Assembly: GCF_008271295.1 (NCBI RefSeq)
Contig: NZ_VTOY01000006.1
Coordinates: 62,001-126,000, forward strand
Direction: 5' to 3'
Origin: Pseudoselenomonas ruminis
Lineage (GTDB): Bacteria > Bacillota > Negativicutes > Selenomonadales > Selenomonadaceae
DNA length: 64,000 nucleotides
A program made the translations under genes and the position numbers. The notes beneath the pieces are model-generated. The model was given only the letters and a program-made list of their open reading frames with translations. It ran no database searches and was not told the origin of the DNA. Shown here in pieces: positions 20,127 through 28,628 of the stretch (the stretch's first letter is position 1; each line of letters starts with the position of its first letter).

Positions 20127-20222
20127 TTATCCTCAGATAAAGTGGATAACTAAAGGGAAAAGGCGTACTTATCCACAAATTTATTGACATATCCACGGTT
20201 TTGTGGATATGTCTGTGGATAA
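20127..20222. other. DnaA-box cluster outside oriC
   Basis: TTATCCTCA (20127), reverse AGTGGATAA (20141), TTATCCACA (20169), ATATCCACG (20189), reverse TGTGGATAT (20202) and reverse TGTGGATAA (20214). Two match the consensus perfectly and the others carry one or two changes. A -35-like TTGACA (20184-20189) lies between boxes, so binding could control the downstream EAL gene or titrate DnaA. Confidence 0.75.
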
Positions 20223-20244
20223 CTCGGCTGATGAGAGTGCGATT

Positions 20245-22395
20245 ATGAAGAATGTAATTCGTAAAAATCAAATCGATGAAGTCACCGGTTTGTTAAACAT
20301 GATGTACTTCATGGAAGATTCCTATTATCTGCTGAAAGATGCGGGCAATGGCGATATCGCTTTTCTCTACTTTGATGTAGAGAACTTCAAAGGATATAAC
20401 CGGAAATATGGCTTCCAGGAGGGCAATAAATTCCTGCGGCGCATTGCCGGTATCCTGCGGGATGCGTTTCCCCATGGGATTTTGGCCAGGCTGAACGATG
20501 ACCATTTCGTAGCAGCTGTGGAAAATGAACATATCGAGCAGCGGATTGAATATGTCTGGCAGGCTGTTCATGATTTTGATCAGAATCTTGCCTTAGAGGT
20601 CAAGGTGGGAATTTATGTGCCAGCGGCCGGTATCCAGGATACGGCGCTGATCCTCGACCGGGCAAAGTTGGCTTGTGAAAGCGTAAAGGGCACTTACGAT
20701 AAGGGCTGGGGCGTTTTTGATGAGGCCTTGGAAAAGAAGATCCGGATCAAGAATTACATCGTGAGCAATTTTTACCGGGCACTGGAACACCACGATATTG
20801 AGGTGTGGTATCAGCCGGAAATCCGCACGATGACGCGGCAGGTCATGGGGTTTGAGGCATTGGCCCGTTGGAATTCCCCGGAGTACGGCATGATATCGCC
20901 TGGGGTGTTTATCGAGGTACTGGAGGATGCCCATCTCATCCATAAGTTGGATCTGTATGTAATCCGGGAGGCCTGTGAGGATTTCCGCCGGGTCCGGGAG
21001 CATGGCGAGGGTTGGCAGGAAGCCAGGATTTCGCTGAATCTTTCCCGGATGGATTTCCAGCTGACGGATATTTTTGCTGATGTGGAGAGAATCCGCCAGG
21101 AATATCAGGTTTCCTGCGACAGGCTGCATATAGAAATCACCGAAGGGGCTTTCAGCGTTGATGATGACCATATCATCAAGCAGATTATGCGTTTCCGGGA
21201 AGCCGGTTATGAAGTCTGGATGGATGATTTTGGCAGTGGCTATTCTTCCTTGAATACGCTGAAGGATTATGACGTCGATCTCATAAAATTTGATATGCGT
21301 TTTTTGCGGGATTTTGGCAAGAATCATAAAACAGAGGTTATCCTGAAGTCGTTGGTCAGTATGGCTAAGGAGTTGGGAATCCACACTTTGGCTGAGGGGG
21401 TAGAAACAGAGGAACAGTACCAGTTCTTGAAGGATATTGGCTGTGAACTGTGTCAGGGCTATTTGTTTGGTAAGCCACAGCCTTTGCGGCTTGCGGCGGC
21501 TTCTTATGCTGGCTCTGAAGCAACTTTATCCTTTGAACCGCTTATCAGCTCGGACTATTTCCGCAAAATCGGCAATATCAACCTGCTGAGTATATCGCCA
21601 CTTCTTTCCTTTGAGGAGCGGCGGAACTACATCAGTGCGATGCCAATGGCGATTTGCGAACAGGGAGAATCCTTGTCCAGCTTCCGCTATATCTATACCA
21701 ATCAGGCTTACCTGGATTTTGTGAAAAATCAGGGGTTTGAGAGTCTCGAAGCGGAAATCCAATACTACCAGCAGGGAAAAGAACATTTCCAGCGGATGTT
21801 TGCCCGGCTGCTGAATCGCTGCCGCAGCCTGCGTAAAGAGTTATCGGTAGATTTTACGATGAACGGCAAAATGTGCAATATAAGCTGCCGTTATATCGCC
21901 AGTAATCCAGATAAAAAGGTGGATGCTTTTGTATTTGTCATCGTGATGCTTTCGGCAGAAAATCCCCAGACTGTTGATTTTCATACTGCACTCCGCCATA
22001 TCATGGGGATTTTTTCGCGGGTGGATTTTTTTTCCATCGATGGACATGCCGAAAATATCTATATTGATGAGAACCAGAATCGCATTACTTGTGAAAATCC
22101 CACGGTGGAGGGAAGTTTGAAACTTTATGCGGAACGGTATATCGTGGCCGAGGAACGGGAGCTTTTCATGCGCTTCTACGATTTGCCGTCTCTTATCGAG
22201 CGGCAGAAAGAAATAAATCGGGACCACTTTACGGCTTTTTTCCATACCTATAATGATGACGGAACGGTTTCTTTGAAGATATATATCATTATACCTTTCC
22301 TATTAGGTGGGGGGGAGTGCTGGCTTTCCTGTGTAAAGGAGATGGATGGCCGCAGCCAGTTGACGCAGATATCTCCTGGTGAGGTAAAGGATTGA
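20245..22395 (+). CDS. EAL-domain c-di-GMP phosphodiesterase with degenerate GGDEF
   Basis: Domains in order: a GGDEF-like domain (about 10-150) whose signature reads RLNDDHF instead of GGDEF, so cyclase activity is unlikely; an intact EAL domain (about 165-420) with EALARW, NLSRMDF, IEITEG, MDDFGSGYSS, IKFDMRFL and AEGVET, expected to hydrolyse c-di-GMP; and about 290 C-terminal residues with PAS-like character that I cannot assign. ATG 20245 has GAGAG upstream; a GTG at 20203 would put the DnaA boxes inside the coding region. It is cytosolic, with no membrane segment. 716 residues. Confidence 0.88.
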   Translation: MKNVIRKNQIDEVTGLLNMMYFMEDSYYLLKDAGNGDIAFLYFDVENFKGYNRKYGFQEGNKFLRRIAGILRDAFPHGILARLNDDHFVAAVENEHIEQRIEYVWQAVHDFDQNLALEVKVGIYVPAAGIQDTALILDRAKLACESVKGTYDKGWGVFDEALEKKIRIKNYIVSNFYRALEHHDIEVWYQPEIRTMTRQVMGFEALARWNSPEYGMISPGVFIEVLEDAHLIHKLDLYVIREACEDFRRVREHGEGWQEARISLNLSRMDFQLTDIFADVERIRQEYQVSCDRLHIEITEGAFSVDDDHIIKQIMRFREAGYEVWMDDFGSGYSSLNTLKDYDVDLIKFDMRFLRDFGKNHKTEVILKSLVSMAKELGIHTLAEGVETEEQYQFLKDIGCELCQGYLFGKPQPLRLAAASYAGSEATLSFEPLISSDYFRKIGNINLLSISPLLSFEERRNYISAMPMAICEQGESLSSFRYIYTNQAYLDFVKNQGFESLEAEIQYYQQGKEHFQRMFARLLNRCRSLRKELSVDFTMNGKMCNISCRYIASNPDKKVDAFVFVIVMLSAENPQTVDFHTALRHIMGIFSRVDFFSIDGHAENIYIDENQNRITCENPTVEGSLKLYAERYIVAEERELFMRFYDLPSLIERQKEINRDHFTAFFHTYNDDGTVSLKIYIIIPFLLGGGECWLSCVKEMDGRSQLTQISPGEVKD

Positions 22396-22399
22396 ATGA

Positions 22400-22441
22400 G
22401 AAAGAGGAGCAATATCCAGCTGGATATTGCTCCTCTTTCTT
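22400..22441. terminator. Bidirectional terminator between EAL gene and AICAR transformylase
   Basis: AGAGGAGCAATATCC and its complement surround a short AGCT centre; T-rich on the right and A-rich on the left, so it can serve both converging genes. Confidence 0.85.
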
Positions 22442-22485
22442 GTATGTGTATGTAAATGTAAGAATGGGGTAACAAATGGTAAAAA

Positions 22486-23658
22486 TCAGTGATGGAACAG
22501 GCGGATGTGGGTCATTGCCATCGCCATGTTGTATTTGTCACAGGTCTCGATGACATTGTCGTCGCGGATGGAACCACCTGCCTGGGCGACATAGGCTACG
22601 CCGCTCTTGTGCGCGCGTTCAATGTTGTCGCCAAAGGGGAAGAAGGCATCGGAGCCAAGGGCTACGCCGGTCTGTGTAGAGAGCCAGGCCTGTTTTTCTT
22701 CCTTCGTAAATACGGGCGGTTTTTCCGTGAAGACCCGTTTCCAGTTGTCACCGCCCAAAAGGTCCATATATTCGTCGCCAACATAGACGTCGATGGCATT
22801 GTCGCGATCCGGGCGGCGGACATCCTCGCGGAACGGCAGCGAGAGCACCTGCGGTGCTTGGCGCAGATACCAGATATCCGCTTTATTTCCAGCAAGACGC
22901 GTGCAGTGAACGCGGGACTGCTGGCCGGCACCGATGCCGATGGCCTGTCCATCCTTGGCATAGCAGACCGAATTGGACTGCGTATACTTGAGCGTAATCA
23001 GGGAAATCAGCAAGTCGCGTTTGGCCTCGGCCGGGATGTCTTTGTTTTTCGTGGGGATTTCCGTGAGGCAGTCCTCCGTCAGATCGATCTCATTGCGCTG
23101 CTGTTCGAAGGTAATGCCGAAGACCTGTTTTTTCTCGAGTTTTTCTGGCTGATAGTCCGGGTCCATCTGGAGAACCAGATAAGTGCCCTTGCGTTTCGTC
23201 TTGAGAATCTCCAGCGCGGCTTCTGAGTAGGATGGGGCAATGATGCCATCGGATACCTCGCGCTTGAGGAAGGAAGCGGTCTGTGCATCGCATTCATCGG
23301 ACAGAGCGACGAAATCGCCATAGGAGGACATGCGGTCAGCACCGCGGGCACGGATGTAGGCCGTCGCGATTGGCGAAAGCTCAATTCCCTCGACAAAATA
23401 GGTTTTCTGCAGTGTTTCGGAAAGCGGAACGGCGACAGCGGCACCAGCCGGGCTGACGTGCTTGAAGGAGGCGGCTGCCGGCAGGCCTGTAGCTTCTTTG
23501 AGTTCGCGGACCAGCTGCCAGCTGTTCATCGCATCAAGCAGGTTGATATAGCCCGGTTTACCGTTGAGTACAGTAAAGGGAAGGTCTCCATTTTCCATGA
23601 AGACACGGGCTGGTTTCTGGTTCGGGTTGCAGCCATACTTGAGTTCCATTTCATTCAT
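22486..23658 (-). CDS. Stand-alone AICAR formyltransferase
   Basis: 390 residues covering only the AICAR transformylase part of bifunctional PurH. The catalytic Lys-His pair is visible at about 66-67 (SFKHVSPAGAAVAV), plus KYTQSNSVCYAKDGQAIGIG and GSDAFFPFGDNIERA. The MGS-like IMP cyclohydrolase domain is absent, so cyclisation must be done by another protein. It performs the folate-dependent penultimate step of purine synthesis. GGAG precedes the ATG. Regulation is by the ZTP riboswitch in its leader. Confidence 0.9.
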   Translation of the reverse strand: MNEMELKYGCNPNQKPARVFMENGDLPFTVLNGKPGYINLLDAMNSWQLVRELKEATGLPAAASFKHVSPAGAAVAVPLSETLQKTYFVEGIELSPIATAYIRARGADRMSSYGDFVALSDECDAQTASFLKREVSDGIIAPSYSEAALEILKTKRKGTYLVLQMDPDYQPEKLEKKQVFGITFEQQRNEIDLTEDCLTEIPTKNKDIPAEAKRDLLISLITLKYTQSNSVCYAKDGQAIGIGAGQQSRVHCTRLAGNKADIWYLRQAPQVLSLPFREDVRRPDRDNAIDVYVGDEYMDLLGGDNWKRVFTEKPPVFTKEEKQAWLSTQTGVALGSDAFFPFGDNIERAHKSGVAYVAQAGGSIRDDNVIETCDKYNMAMAMTHIRLFHH

Positions 23659-23690
23659 TGCAGGATTCTCCTTTTTTTAAAACATATACG

Positions 23691-23785
23691 AAAAAAGCCG
23701 ACACAAATCCAGGCATCGCCCAGACGGTCGGCTTTTCTTCCCTGTGCTCCCTGTGGTAATCCACTTCCGTCAGTTGCACAGCATC
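23691..23785 (-). promoter_or_regulatory. ZTP (pfl) riboswitch with terminator
   Basis: The minus-strand leader contains AACTGACGGAAGTGG, ACCACAGGGAGCA and GCCGACCGTCTGGGC, the conserved parts of the pfl motif. AAAAGCCGAC then pairs with GTCGGCTTTTTT as an intrinsic terminator overlapping the aptamer 3' part. The ligand ZTP/ZMP accumulates when formyl-folate is short, which suits an AICAR transformylase target. Confidence 0.88.
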
Positions 23786-23999
23786 TACTGTCAATCTATC
23801 ATAGACAGGTCTTGTTTGTCAAGAGGGGACAGTGGGAACGAATCATAGAATCGGATAATCAAAAATTTGCGGTTTAATGAACAATCCTAGGCAAAAACTC
23901 TGTTAGATTTGCAAGATTTATGGTATGATATGGGATAGTAAGGTTTAATAATAGACGTACTATGTTACACATTTCTCATATTCAGGGGGGACTTCAGTT

Positions 24000-24962
24000 A
24001 TGTTAAAAAGCATTGCAGTCATGACCAGCGGTGGCGACAGCCCGGGAATGAACGCAGCAGCTCGTGCAGTTGTTCGTACGGCTCTCTATGAAGGCGTAAA
24101 AGTCTGGGGTATCCGTGATGGTTATCATGGTCTGCTTGAAGAAGATATGTTTGAGATGCAGTCCAAAGACGTTGGTGATATCATCCAGCGCGGTGGTACG
24201 TTCCTGGGAACGGCCCGCTGCAAACGCTGGAAGACGCCGGAAGGCCGTATGCTCGGCTATCAGCACCTGGTTGACCGTGGCATTCAGGGCCTCTGCGTCA
24301 TCGGTGGTGACGGCTCCCTGCGCGGTGCTTCGCTGCTTTCGCAGGAGACGGGCATTCCTATCGTCGGCCTGCCGGGCACGATTGATAACGATGTCTGGGG
24401 TTCTGACTACACGATTGGCTGCGATACGGCTGCTAATACGATTATCGATGCCATCAACAAGCTCCGTGATACGGCTTCGGCACACCGCCGCGTTATCGTC
24501 ATGGAGGTTATGGGCCGCAGCTCGGGCTGGCTCGCACTGGTATCCGGTATCTCGGGCGGTGCGGAGTACATCCTCGTTCCGGAGTCCCCGTTTGACCTCG
24601 ATAAGATCTGTGAGGATATGAAAGCTGCTTATCAGGAAGGCAAACGCTATATCCTCGTCGTTGTGGCTGAAGGTGCTGGCAGCGGCCAGGAAATCGGCGA
24701 CTATATCGCCCAGAAGACGGAACTCGATACGCGCGTATCGGTACTCGGTCATATCCAGCGTGGGGGTTCGCCGTCGGTTATCGACCGCGTTCGTGCCAGC
24801 CAGCTCGGCGAGCAGGCTGCGCTTGCGCTTATCTCGGGCCTTTCGGATATCGTATTCGGCTTCAGCAAGGGCCGCGTCGTTTCCATCGACCTGCATGATT
24901 CGGTCAATAACAAGAAAAAACTCGATCCGGAGTATTTGCATCTGGCAAAAGTTTTGTTCTAA
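24000..24962 (+). CDS. pfkA: ATP-dependent 6-phosphofructokinase
   Basis: Glycolytic enzyme, 320 residues as for bacterial PfkA. It shows the ATP site SGGDSPGMNAAARAV, IGGDGSLRGA (the Gly of the ATP-type enzymes), catalytic GTIDND, and substrate residues in MEVMGRSSGWLA and GHIQRGGSPS. A GGGGGGAC site precedes the ATG. A TGGTATGAT extended -10 lies near 23920. Single-gene unit with its own terminator. Confidence 0.96.
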   Translation: MLKSIAVMTSGGDSPGMNAAARAVVRTALYEGVKVWGIRDGYHGLLEEDMFEMQSKDVGDIIQRGGTFLGTARCKRWKTPEGRMLGYQHLVDRGIQGLCVIGGDGSLRGASLLSQETGIPIVGLPGTIDNDVWGSDYTIGCDTAANTIIDAINKLRDTASAHRRVIVMEVMGRSSGWLALVSGISGGAEYILVPESPFDLDKICEDMKAAYQEGKRYILVVVAEGAGSGQEIGDYIAQKTELDTRVSVLGHIQRGGSPSVIDRVRASQLGEQAALALISGLSDIVFGFSKGRVVSIDLHDSVNNKKKLDPEYLHLAKVLF

Positions 24963-24975
24963 AAACGTGATAATT

Positions 24976-25006
24976 AAGGCTGCACGAGGAGTGCAGCCTT
25001 TTATTT
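24976..25006 (+). terminator. Terminator of pfkA
   Basis: AAGGCTGCAC and GTGCAGCCTT around GAGGA, followed by TTATTT. Confidence 0.88.
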
Positions 25007-25035
25007 GTGGTTATTTATCAGAAAATAAAAAATAG

Positions 25036-25065
25036 TTGAATAAAACTTTGTATGTATAGTATAAT
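25036..25065 (+). promoter_or_regulatory. Promoter of Arg-rich small protein gene
   Basis: TTGAAT (25036-25041), 18-bp spacer, TATAAT (25060-25065). Transcription would start about 10 nt before the ATG at 25082, leaving a very short leader. Confidence 0.65.
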
Positions 25066-25081
25066 GAGAGCACAGGATCTT

Positions 25082-25273
25082 ATGTCCTATGAACAGCGCC
25101 GCCGCATCGAGCGCGAGCGTGCTCGCCGGGCTGCTATTGAGCGTGAGCGCCGTCGTCGTGAGATGGAAAGACGTCGCAATCGTCGTCCGCCTCCGCCAAG
25201 ACATCGTCGTTATGCAGTGGAGATTGGTGCACAGACCACTATTTCTCCAAGTACCATTACGATTGCTGAGTGA
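25082..25273 (+). CDS. Arginine-rich small protein, unknown function
   Basis: A 63-residue protein whose first 45 residues are almost entirely Arg, Glu and a few Ala (RRRIERERARRAAIERERRR), followed by RPPPPRHRR and a neutral tail ending TITIAE. It is predicted to be a long charged helix, possibly nucleic-acid or ribosome binding. ATG codons at 25052 and 25064 overlap the promoter -10, so 25082 with AGGAT upstream is chosen. It has its own promoter and terminator. Low-complexity coding makes the call less certain, but the isolated transcription unit supports a real gene. Confidence 0.6.
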   Translation: MSYEQRRRIERERARRAAIERERRRREMERRRNRRPPPPRHRRYAVEIGAQTTISPSTITIAE

Positions 25274-25286
25274 TTTTTGACAAGTC

Positions 25287-25325
25287 AAAAAGGGAGATGC
25301 CACGTTTTGGCATCTCCCTTTTCGA
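25287..25325. terminator. Bidirectional terminator
   Basis: GGGAGATGCCA and its complement around CGTTT, A-run before and T-run after; serves the small gene and the converging metH. Confidence 0.88.
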
Positions 25326-25328
25326 TTG

Positions 25329-27710
25329 CTATTTTACAAGTCCTTTAGCTAGTTCAACGGCTTTGACCCCGTCGGGGGCATAGGCATCGGCACCGGCGCT
25401 GTCAGCGTATTCCTGGGTGACCGCAGCGCCGCCGACCATGACTTTGGCGTTGCAGCCAGCGGCCTTTAGGTCAGCGATGACTTTGTCGATTTGGACCATG
25501 GTGGTGGTCATGAGCGCACAGAGGCCGACAATGTCGGCGTTGTTTTCTATGGCAGCTTTGACAATATCCGTGGAATCGACATCTTTGCCGAGATCGATGA
25601 GTTTGAAGCCGCTGTTGGCCAGCAGGGCACCCGTGATGTTTTTGCCAAGGTCGTGGACATCACCCTTGACCGTGGCAATGACTACGGTGCCGTTTTCGGC
25701 ATTGGCACTGGCCGGAATCAGTTCTTTTAGCTTGTTGAAGGCTGCGCGCATCGTCTCAGCCGAGAGCAGCACTTGGGGCAGGAACATGCGGCCCGCACCG
25801 AAATCTTCGCCGATTTCCGTCATGGCGGCGGTCAAGGCCTGTTCGGTGATTTCGTTGGCGCTGTGGCCTTCCTGGATGGCCTTTTCGACCAGTGGGGCGA
25901 CATCGTCCTTTTCCCCTTCGATAACGGCCTGCTTGATGGCCGGCAGGGTAGCAAGGACGGTTTCCTTGGCAACGGCGGCCTTTTTCGGTACGCTGAGGTT
26001 GGCTTCATCTTTGCTGAAGGCAAGTCCGTTGGGATCGTGGCCTAAGAGGGCGGCACTGGCTTTTCGTGCCTGCTGCATCGAATCATCATAGGGATTCATG
26101 ATAGGCGCGTCGAGCCCTGCGGCCAGGCACATCGTGAAGAAGGTGCTGTTGATGAGCGGCCGGTTCGGCAGGCCAAAGGAGATATTGGAAAGCCCCATCG
26201 TAGACGGATAACCGAGTTCCTGGCGATAGAGGGCCAGGGTCCGGAGAACCTCATGGCAAGCATTGGCATCGGCCGAAATGGTCATGACGAGTGCATCGAG
26301 CAGGAAATCGCCGTCATCGAGTCCGTTATTCTTGGCGGCCTTGATGATGCCTTTGATGGTTTCGAGGCGGGCTTCGGCGGTTTTTGGGACGCCGTCATCA
26401 GTAATCGGCAGGCAGAGGATAGCGGCACCGTATTTTTTCGCCAGGGGCAAAAATTCGGCAATGCGGTCTTTCTCGGCACTGACCGAGTTGATGAGGGCAC
26501 GGCCGGGATAGGCGCGCAGGCCAGCTTCTAGGGCCTGCGTATCGCTGGTGTCAATTGCCAGCGGTGCATCGGTCAGCTGCGATATTTCGGTGATGGCATG
26601 TTTCATGGCGGCTGCCTGGTCGATGCCGCCAACGCCCATATTTACATCGAGCAGATGAGCGCCGGCTTTTACCTGATTGAGAGCTTCTTTTTTTACGGAA
26701 AGGAAGGAACCCTCGCGGATTTCGGCGGCGAGTTTTTTGCGGCCGGTTGGATTGATGCGCTCACCGATGAGGCGCGTGGGCAATTCCTTGTCGATGCAGA
26801 CGGCTTTGCTGCGGCTGGCCAGCCAAAGCCGCTTCGGCCGCTTGGGCCGTGCTGGTTCGTGGGCATCCTTTAACGTATTTGCCAGGGCGGCGATATGGGC
26901 AGGTGTTGTGCCGCAACAGCCGCCGAGGAAGGTGGCGCCGGCTTCTAAGAGTTTTGTACCCCAGCGGCCGAAATCCTCGGGCCCCATGGGGAATACGGTT
27001 TCGCCGTTTTCCAGATAAGGCATGCCGGCATTTGGCTGGACGCTTATCGGCACATCGCAGTTTTCGGCCAGCGTGCGGACAATCGGCACGAGCTGTTCTG
27101 GTCCGAGGGAGCAGTTGACACCGATGATATCGGCGCCCATAGCCGACAGGATGATGGCGGCTGACTGCGGGTCCGTACCCGTAACCGTACGGCCGTCTTC
27201 GCTGTAAGAAAGCTGGCAGATGACGGGGATTTTTGGAGCGGTGTCTTTGGCCGCCAGCAGGGCCGCGCGCATTTCTTGGATATCGATGCAGGTCTCGATA
27301 ATCAGATAGTCGGCACCGGCTTCGGCCAACGCTTTGGCCTGTTCGGCAAAGCACTGATAGGCGGCTTCAAATTCCAAATCGCCAAGTGGAACGACAAAAC
27401 GGCCCGTCGGGCCCATGGAACCGGCGACCTTAGCGCGTCCGGCGGCCGCTTCTTTGGCGATTTTTACGGCGGCGGCATTGAGTTCGGCAACGCGGTCAGC
27501 AAGGCCGTAGTGGTCGAGTTTCAAGGAGCTGGCACCGAAGGTATTTGTCTCGATAATGGTGGACCCGGCCTCGATGTAGGCGTGGTGAATATTTTTTACG
27601 ACTTCCGGGTTTTCGATGTTCATGAGTTCCGGACAGCCGCCTGGTTCTAGTCCGCCGGCTTGCAGCATGGTGCCCATAGCACCGTCAAAAATATGAATCA
27701 AAAAGGTCAC
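25329..27710 (-). CDS. metH: Cobalamin-dependent methionine synthase lacking activation domain
   Basis: 793 residues. The homocysteine-binding barrel (FDGAMGTMLQAGG; zinc ligands in GVNCSLGP and GGCCGTTPAHI) is followed by the pterin-binding barrel (about 300-560) and the B12 cap and Rossmann domains with base-off motif DVHDLGKN near residue 685. It ends right after the B12 domain; the AdoMet/flavodoxin-dependent activation domain is encoded by the next gene upstream. GTG start with AAGGAG. Makes methionine from homocysteine and methyl-THF in the cytosol. Confidence 0.94.
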   Translation of the reverse strand: MTFLIHIFDGAMGTMLQAGGLEPGGCPELMNIENPEVVKNIHHAYIEAGSTIIETNTFGASSLKLDHYGLADRVAELNAAAVKIAKEAAAGRAKVAGSMGPTGRFVVPLGDLEFEAAYQCFAEQAKALAEAGADYLIIETCIDIQEMRAALLAAKDTAPKIPVICQLSYSEDGRTVTGTDPQSAAIILSAMGADIIGVNCSLGPEQLVPIVRTLAENCDVPISVQPNAGMPYLENGETVFPMGPEDFGRWGTKLLEAGATFLGGCCGTTPAHIAALANTLKDAHEPARPKRPKRLWLASRSKAVCIDKELPTRLIGERINPTGRKKLAAEIREGSFLSVKKEALNQVKAGAHLLDVNMGVGGIDQAAAMKHAITEISQLTDAPLAIDTSDTQALEAGLRAYPGRALINSVSAEKDRIAEFLPLAKKYGAAILCLPITDDGVPKTAEARLETIKGIIKAAKNNGLDDGDFLLDALVMTISADANACHEVLRTLALYRQELGYPSTMGLSNISFGLPNRPLINSTFFTMCLAAGLDAPIMNPYDDSMQQARKASAALLGHDPNGLAFSKDEANLSVPKKAAVAKETVLATLPAIKQAVIEGEKDDVAPLVEKAIQEGHSANEITEQALTAAMTEIGEDFGAGRMFLPQVLLSAETMRAAFNKLKELIPASANAENGTVVIATVKGDVHDLGKNITGALLANSGFKLIDLGKDVDSTDIVKAAIENNADIVGLCALMTTTMVQIDKVIADLKAAGCNAKVMVGGAAVTQEYADSAGADAYAPDGVKAVELAKGLVK

Positions 27711-27715
27711 GCTCC

Positions 27716-28405
27716 TTATACATTTCGGGAAGGGCAGTCTGTTTTGGGACAGGCTGCACAGCCTTTTTTATGGGAAGTGGCTGTTGTTTGTTTTGATTTA
27801 TCTTCCTTATATAGTCCGATTACGGCCGTTATGCTCTTTCGCGGGATAAGCATCATCGACGAGGATAGATGGATGCCGATAGCAGCTGCGCCAGTGAGGC
27901 GGATGAGCTCGGGTTGTTGTTCAATCGGCCAGTCGCCATAGCCAGGACTGAATCGCCAGCGCATGCCGTAGCCTTTGGCTGCCGCTTTGGGCCGGATGGC
28001 TTTTTCCATGGCATCGGCGACTTGTTCCACGGCCGTGGTAGCGGCCGCGTCTAACAGTACTGAGGATGAATATTGCCCAGCTTCAAAGCGCTTGGTTACG
28101 GTTTCCTCAATGGTTTCGCCAACGGTTGCCGCTAGGGCGATGACTTTTTCACAGCCAGCAAGATGAGCTCCGATTTTCGCCCCTTGCAGGATGCAGTTTG
28201 GCTCGGCGATTATTTCCTGTGTTTCACAATCGTAGTCGTACAACTGCCAGATGCCCTTGGGGGCGGCGAGCAGGCGGGCATCCTGACAGGCAGCCTCGAT
28301 TTTTCCCTCGTCAAAGTTTTCGGCTTTCATCAGGCCGGCATAACGTCGGGTCTCTTTTGCATCGATGGCTAAAAGCGGTGCATTATAGATAGGCAATCCC
28401 TTCAC
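27716..28405 (-). CDS. MetH reactivation-domain protein, separate polypeptide
   Basis: 229 residues matching the Met_synt_B12 activation domain (RFSPGYGDWPIEQQPELIRL, IPRKSITAVIGL). It ends in a Cys-rich tail CAACPKTDCPSRN that could bind a metal or act in redox. It precedes metH by 5 bp in the same operon, so the two polypeptides should form a split MetH, as known from Thermotoga maritima. The start is GTG after AAAGGAT. Confidence 0.88.
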   Translation of the reverse strand: MKGLPIYNAPLLAIDAKETRRYAGLMKAENFDEGKIEAACQDARLLAAPKGIWQLYDYDCETQEIIAEPNCILQGAKIGAHLAGCEKVIALAATVGETIEETVTKRFEAGQYSSSVLLDAAATTAVEQVADAMEKAIRPKAAAKGYGMRWRFSPGYGDWPIEQQPELIRLTGAAAIGIHLSSSMMLIPRKSITAVIGLYKEDKSKQTTATSHKKGCAACPKTDCPSRNV

Positions 28406-28443
28406 ATCCTTTCGCCAGGCAGCAGAAATAATTTTTTTAGAAA

Positions 28444-28459
28444 TGTTTCACGTGAAACA
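28444..28459. other. parS site 2 (perfect)
   Basis: TGTTTCACGTGAAACA, an exact match to the Spo0J/ParB consensus, lies between the divergent metH-activation and parA genes. Confidence 0.95.
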
Positions 28460-28628
28460 TTGGCTTTTCGGTCATTTCATATTATTATATAAAGTAGTGA
28501 AATGACGCGAGGCTATTCAATTTAACAATACAATAACAACTGTTTATGTATTTAATATTATCGTAACAATTATACTTATTTTTGCGAGATTTTACAAGAA
28601 AAACTGTAACGTTTTTAATACAGAGAAA

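Noticed and set aside
28441-28628. SAM or cobalamin riboswitch upstream of the split metH operon
   Set aside because: No S-box, SAM-II or B12-box core motif found on the minus strand; the spacer holds only parS and AT-rich DNA.
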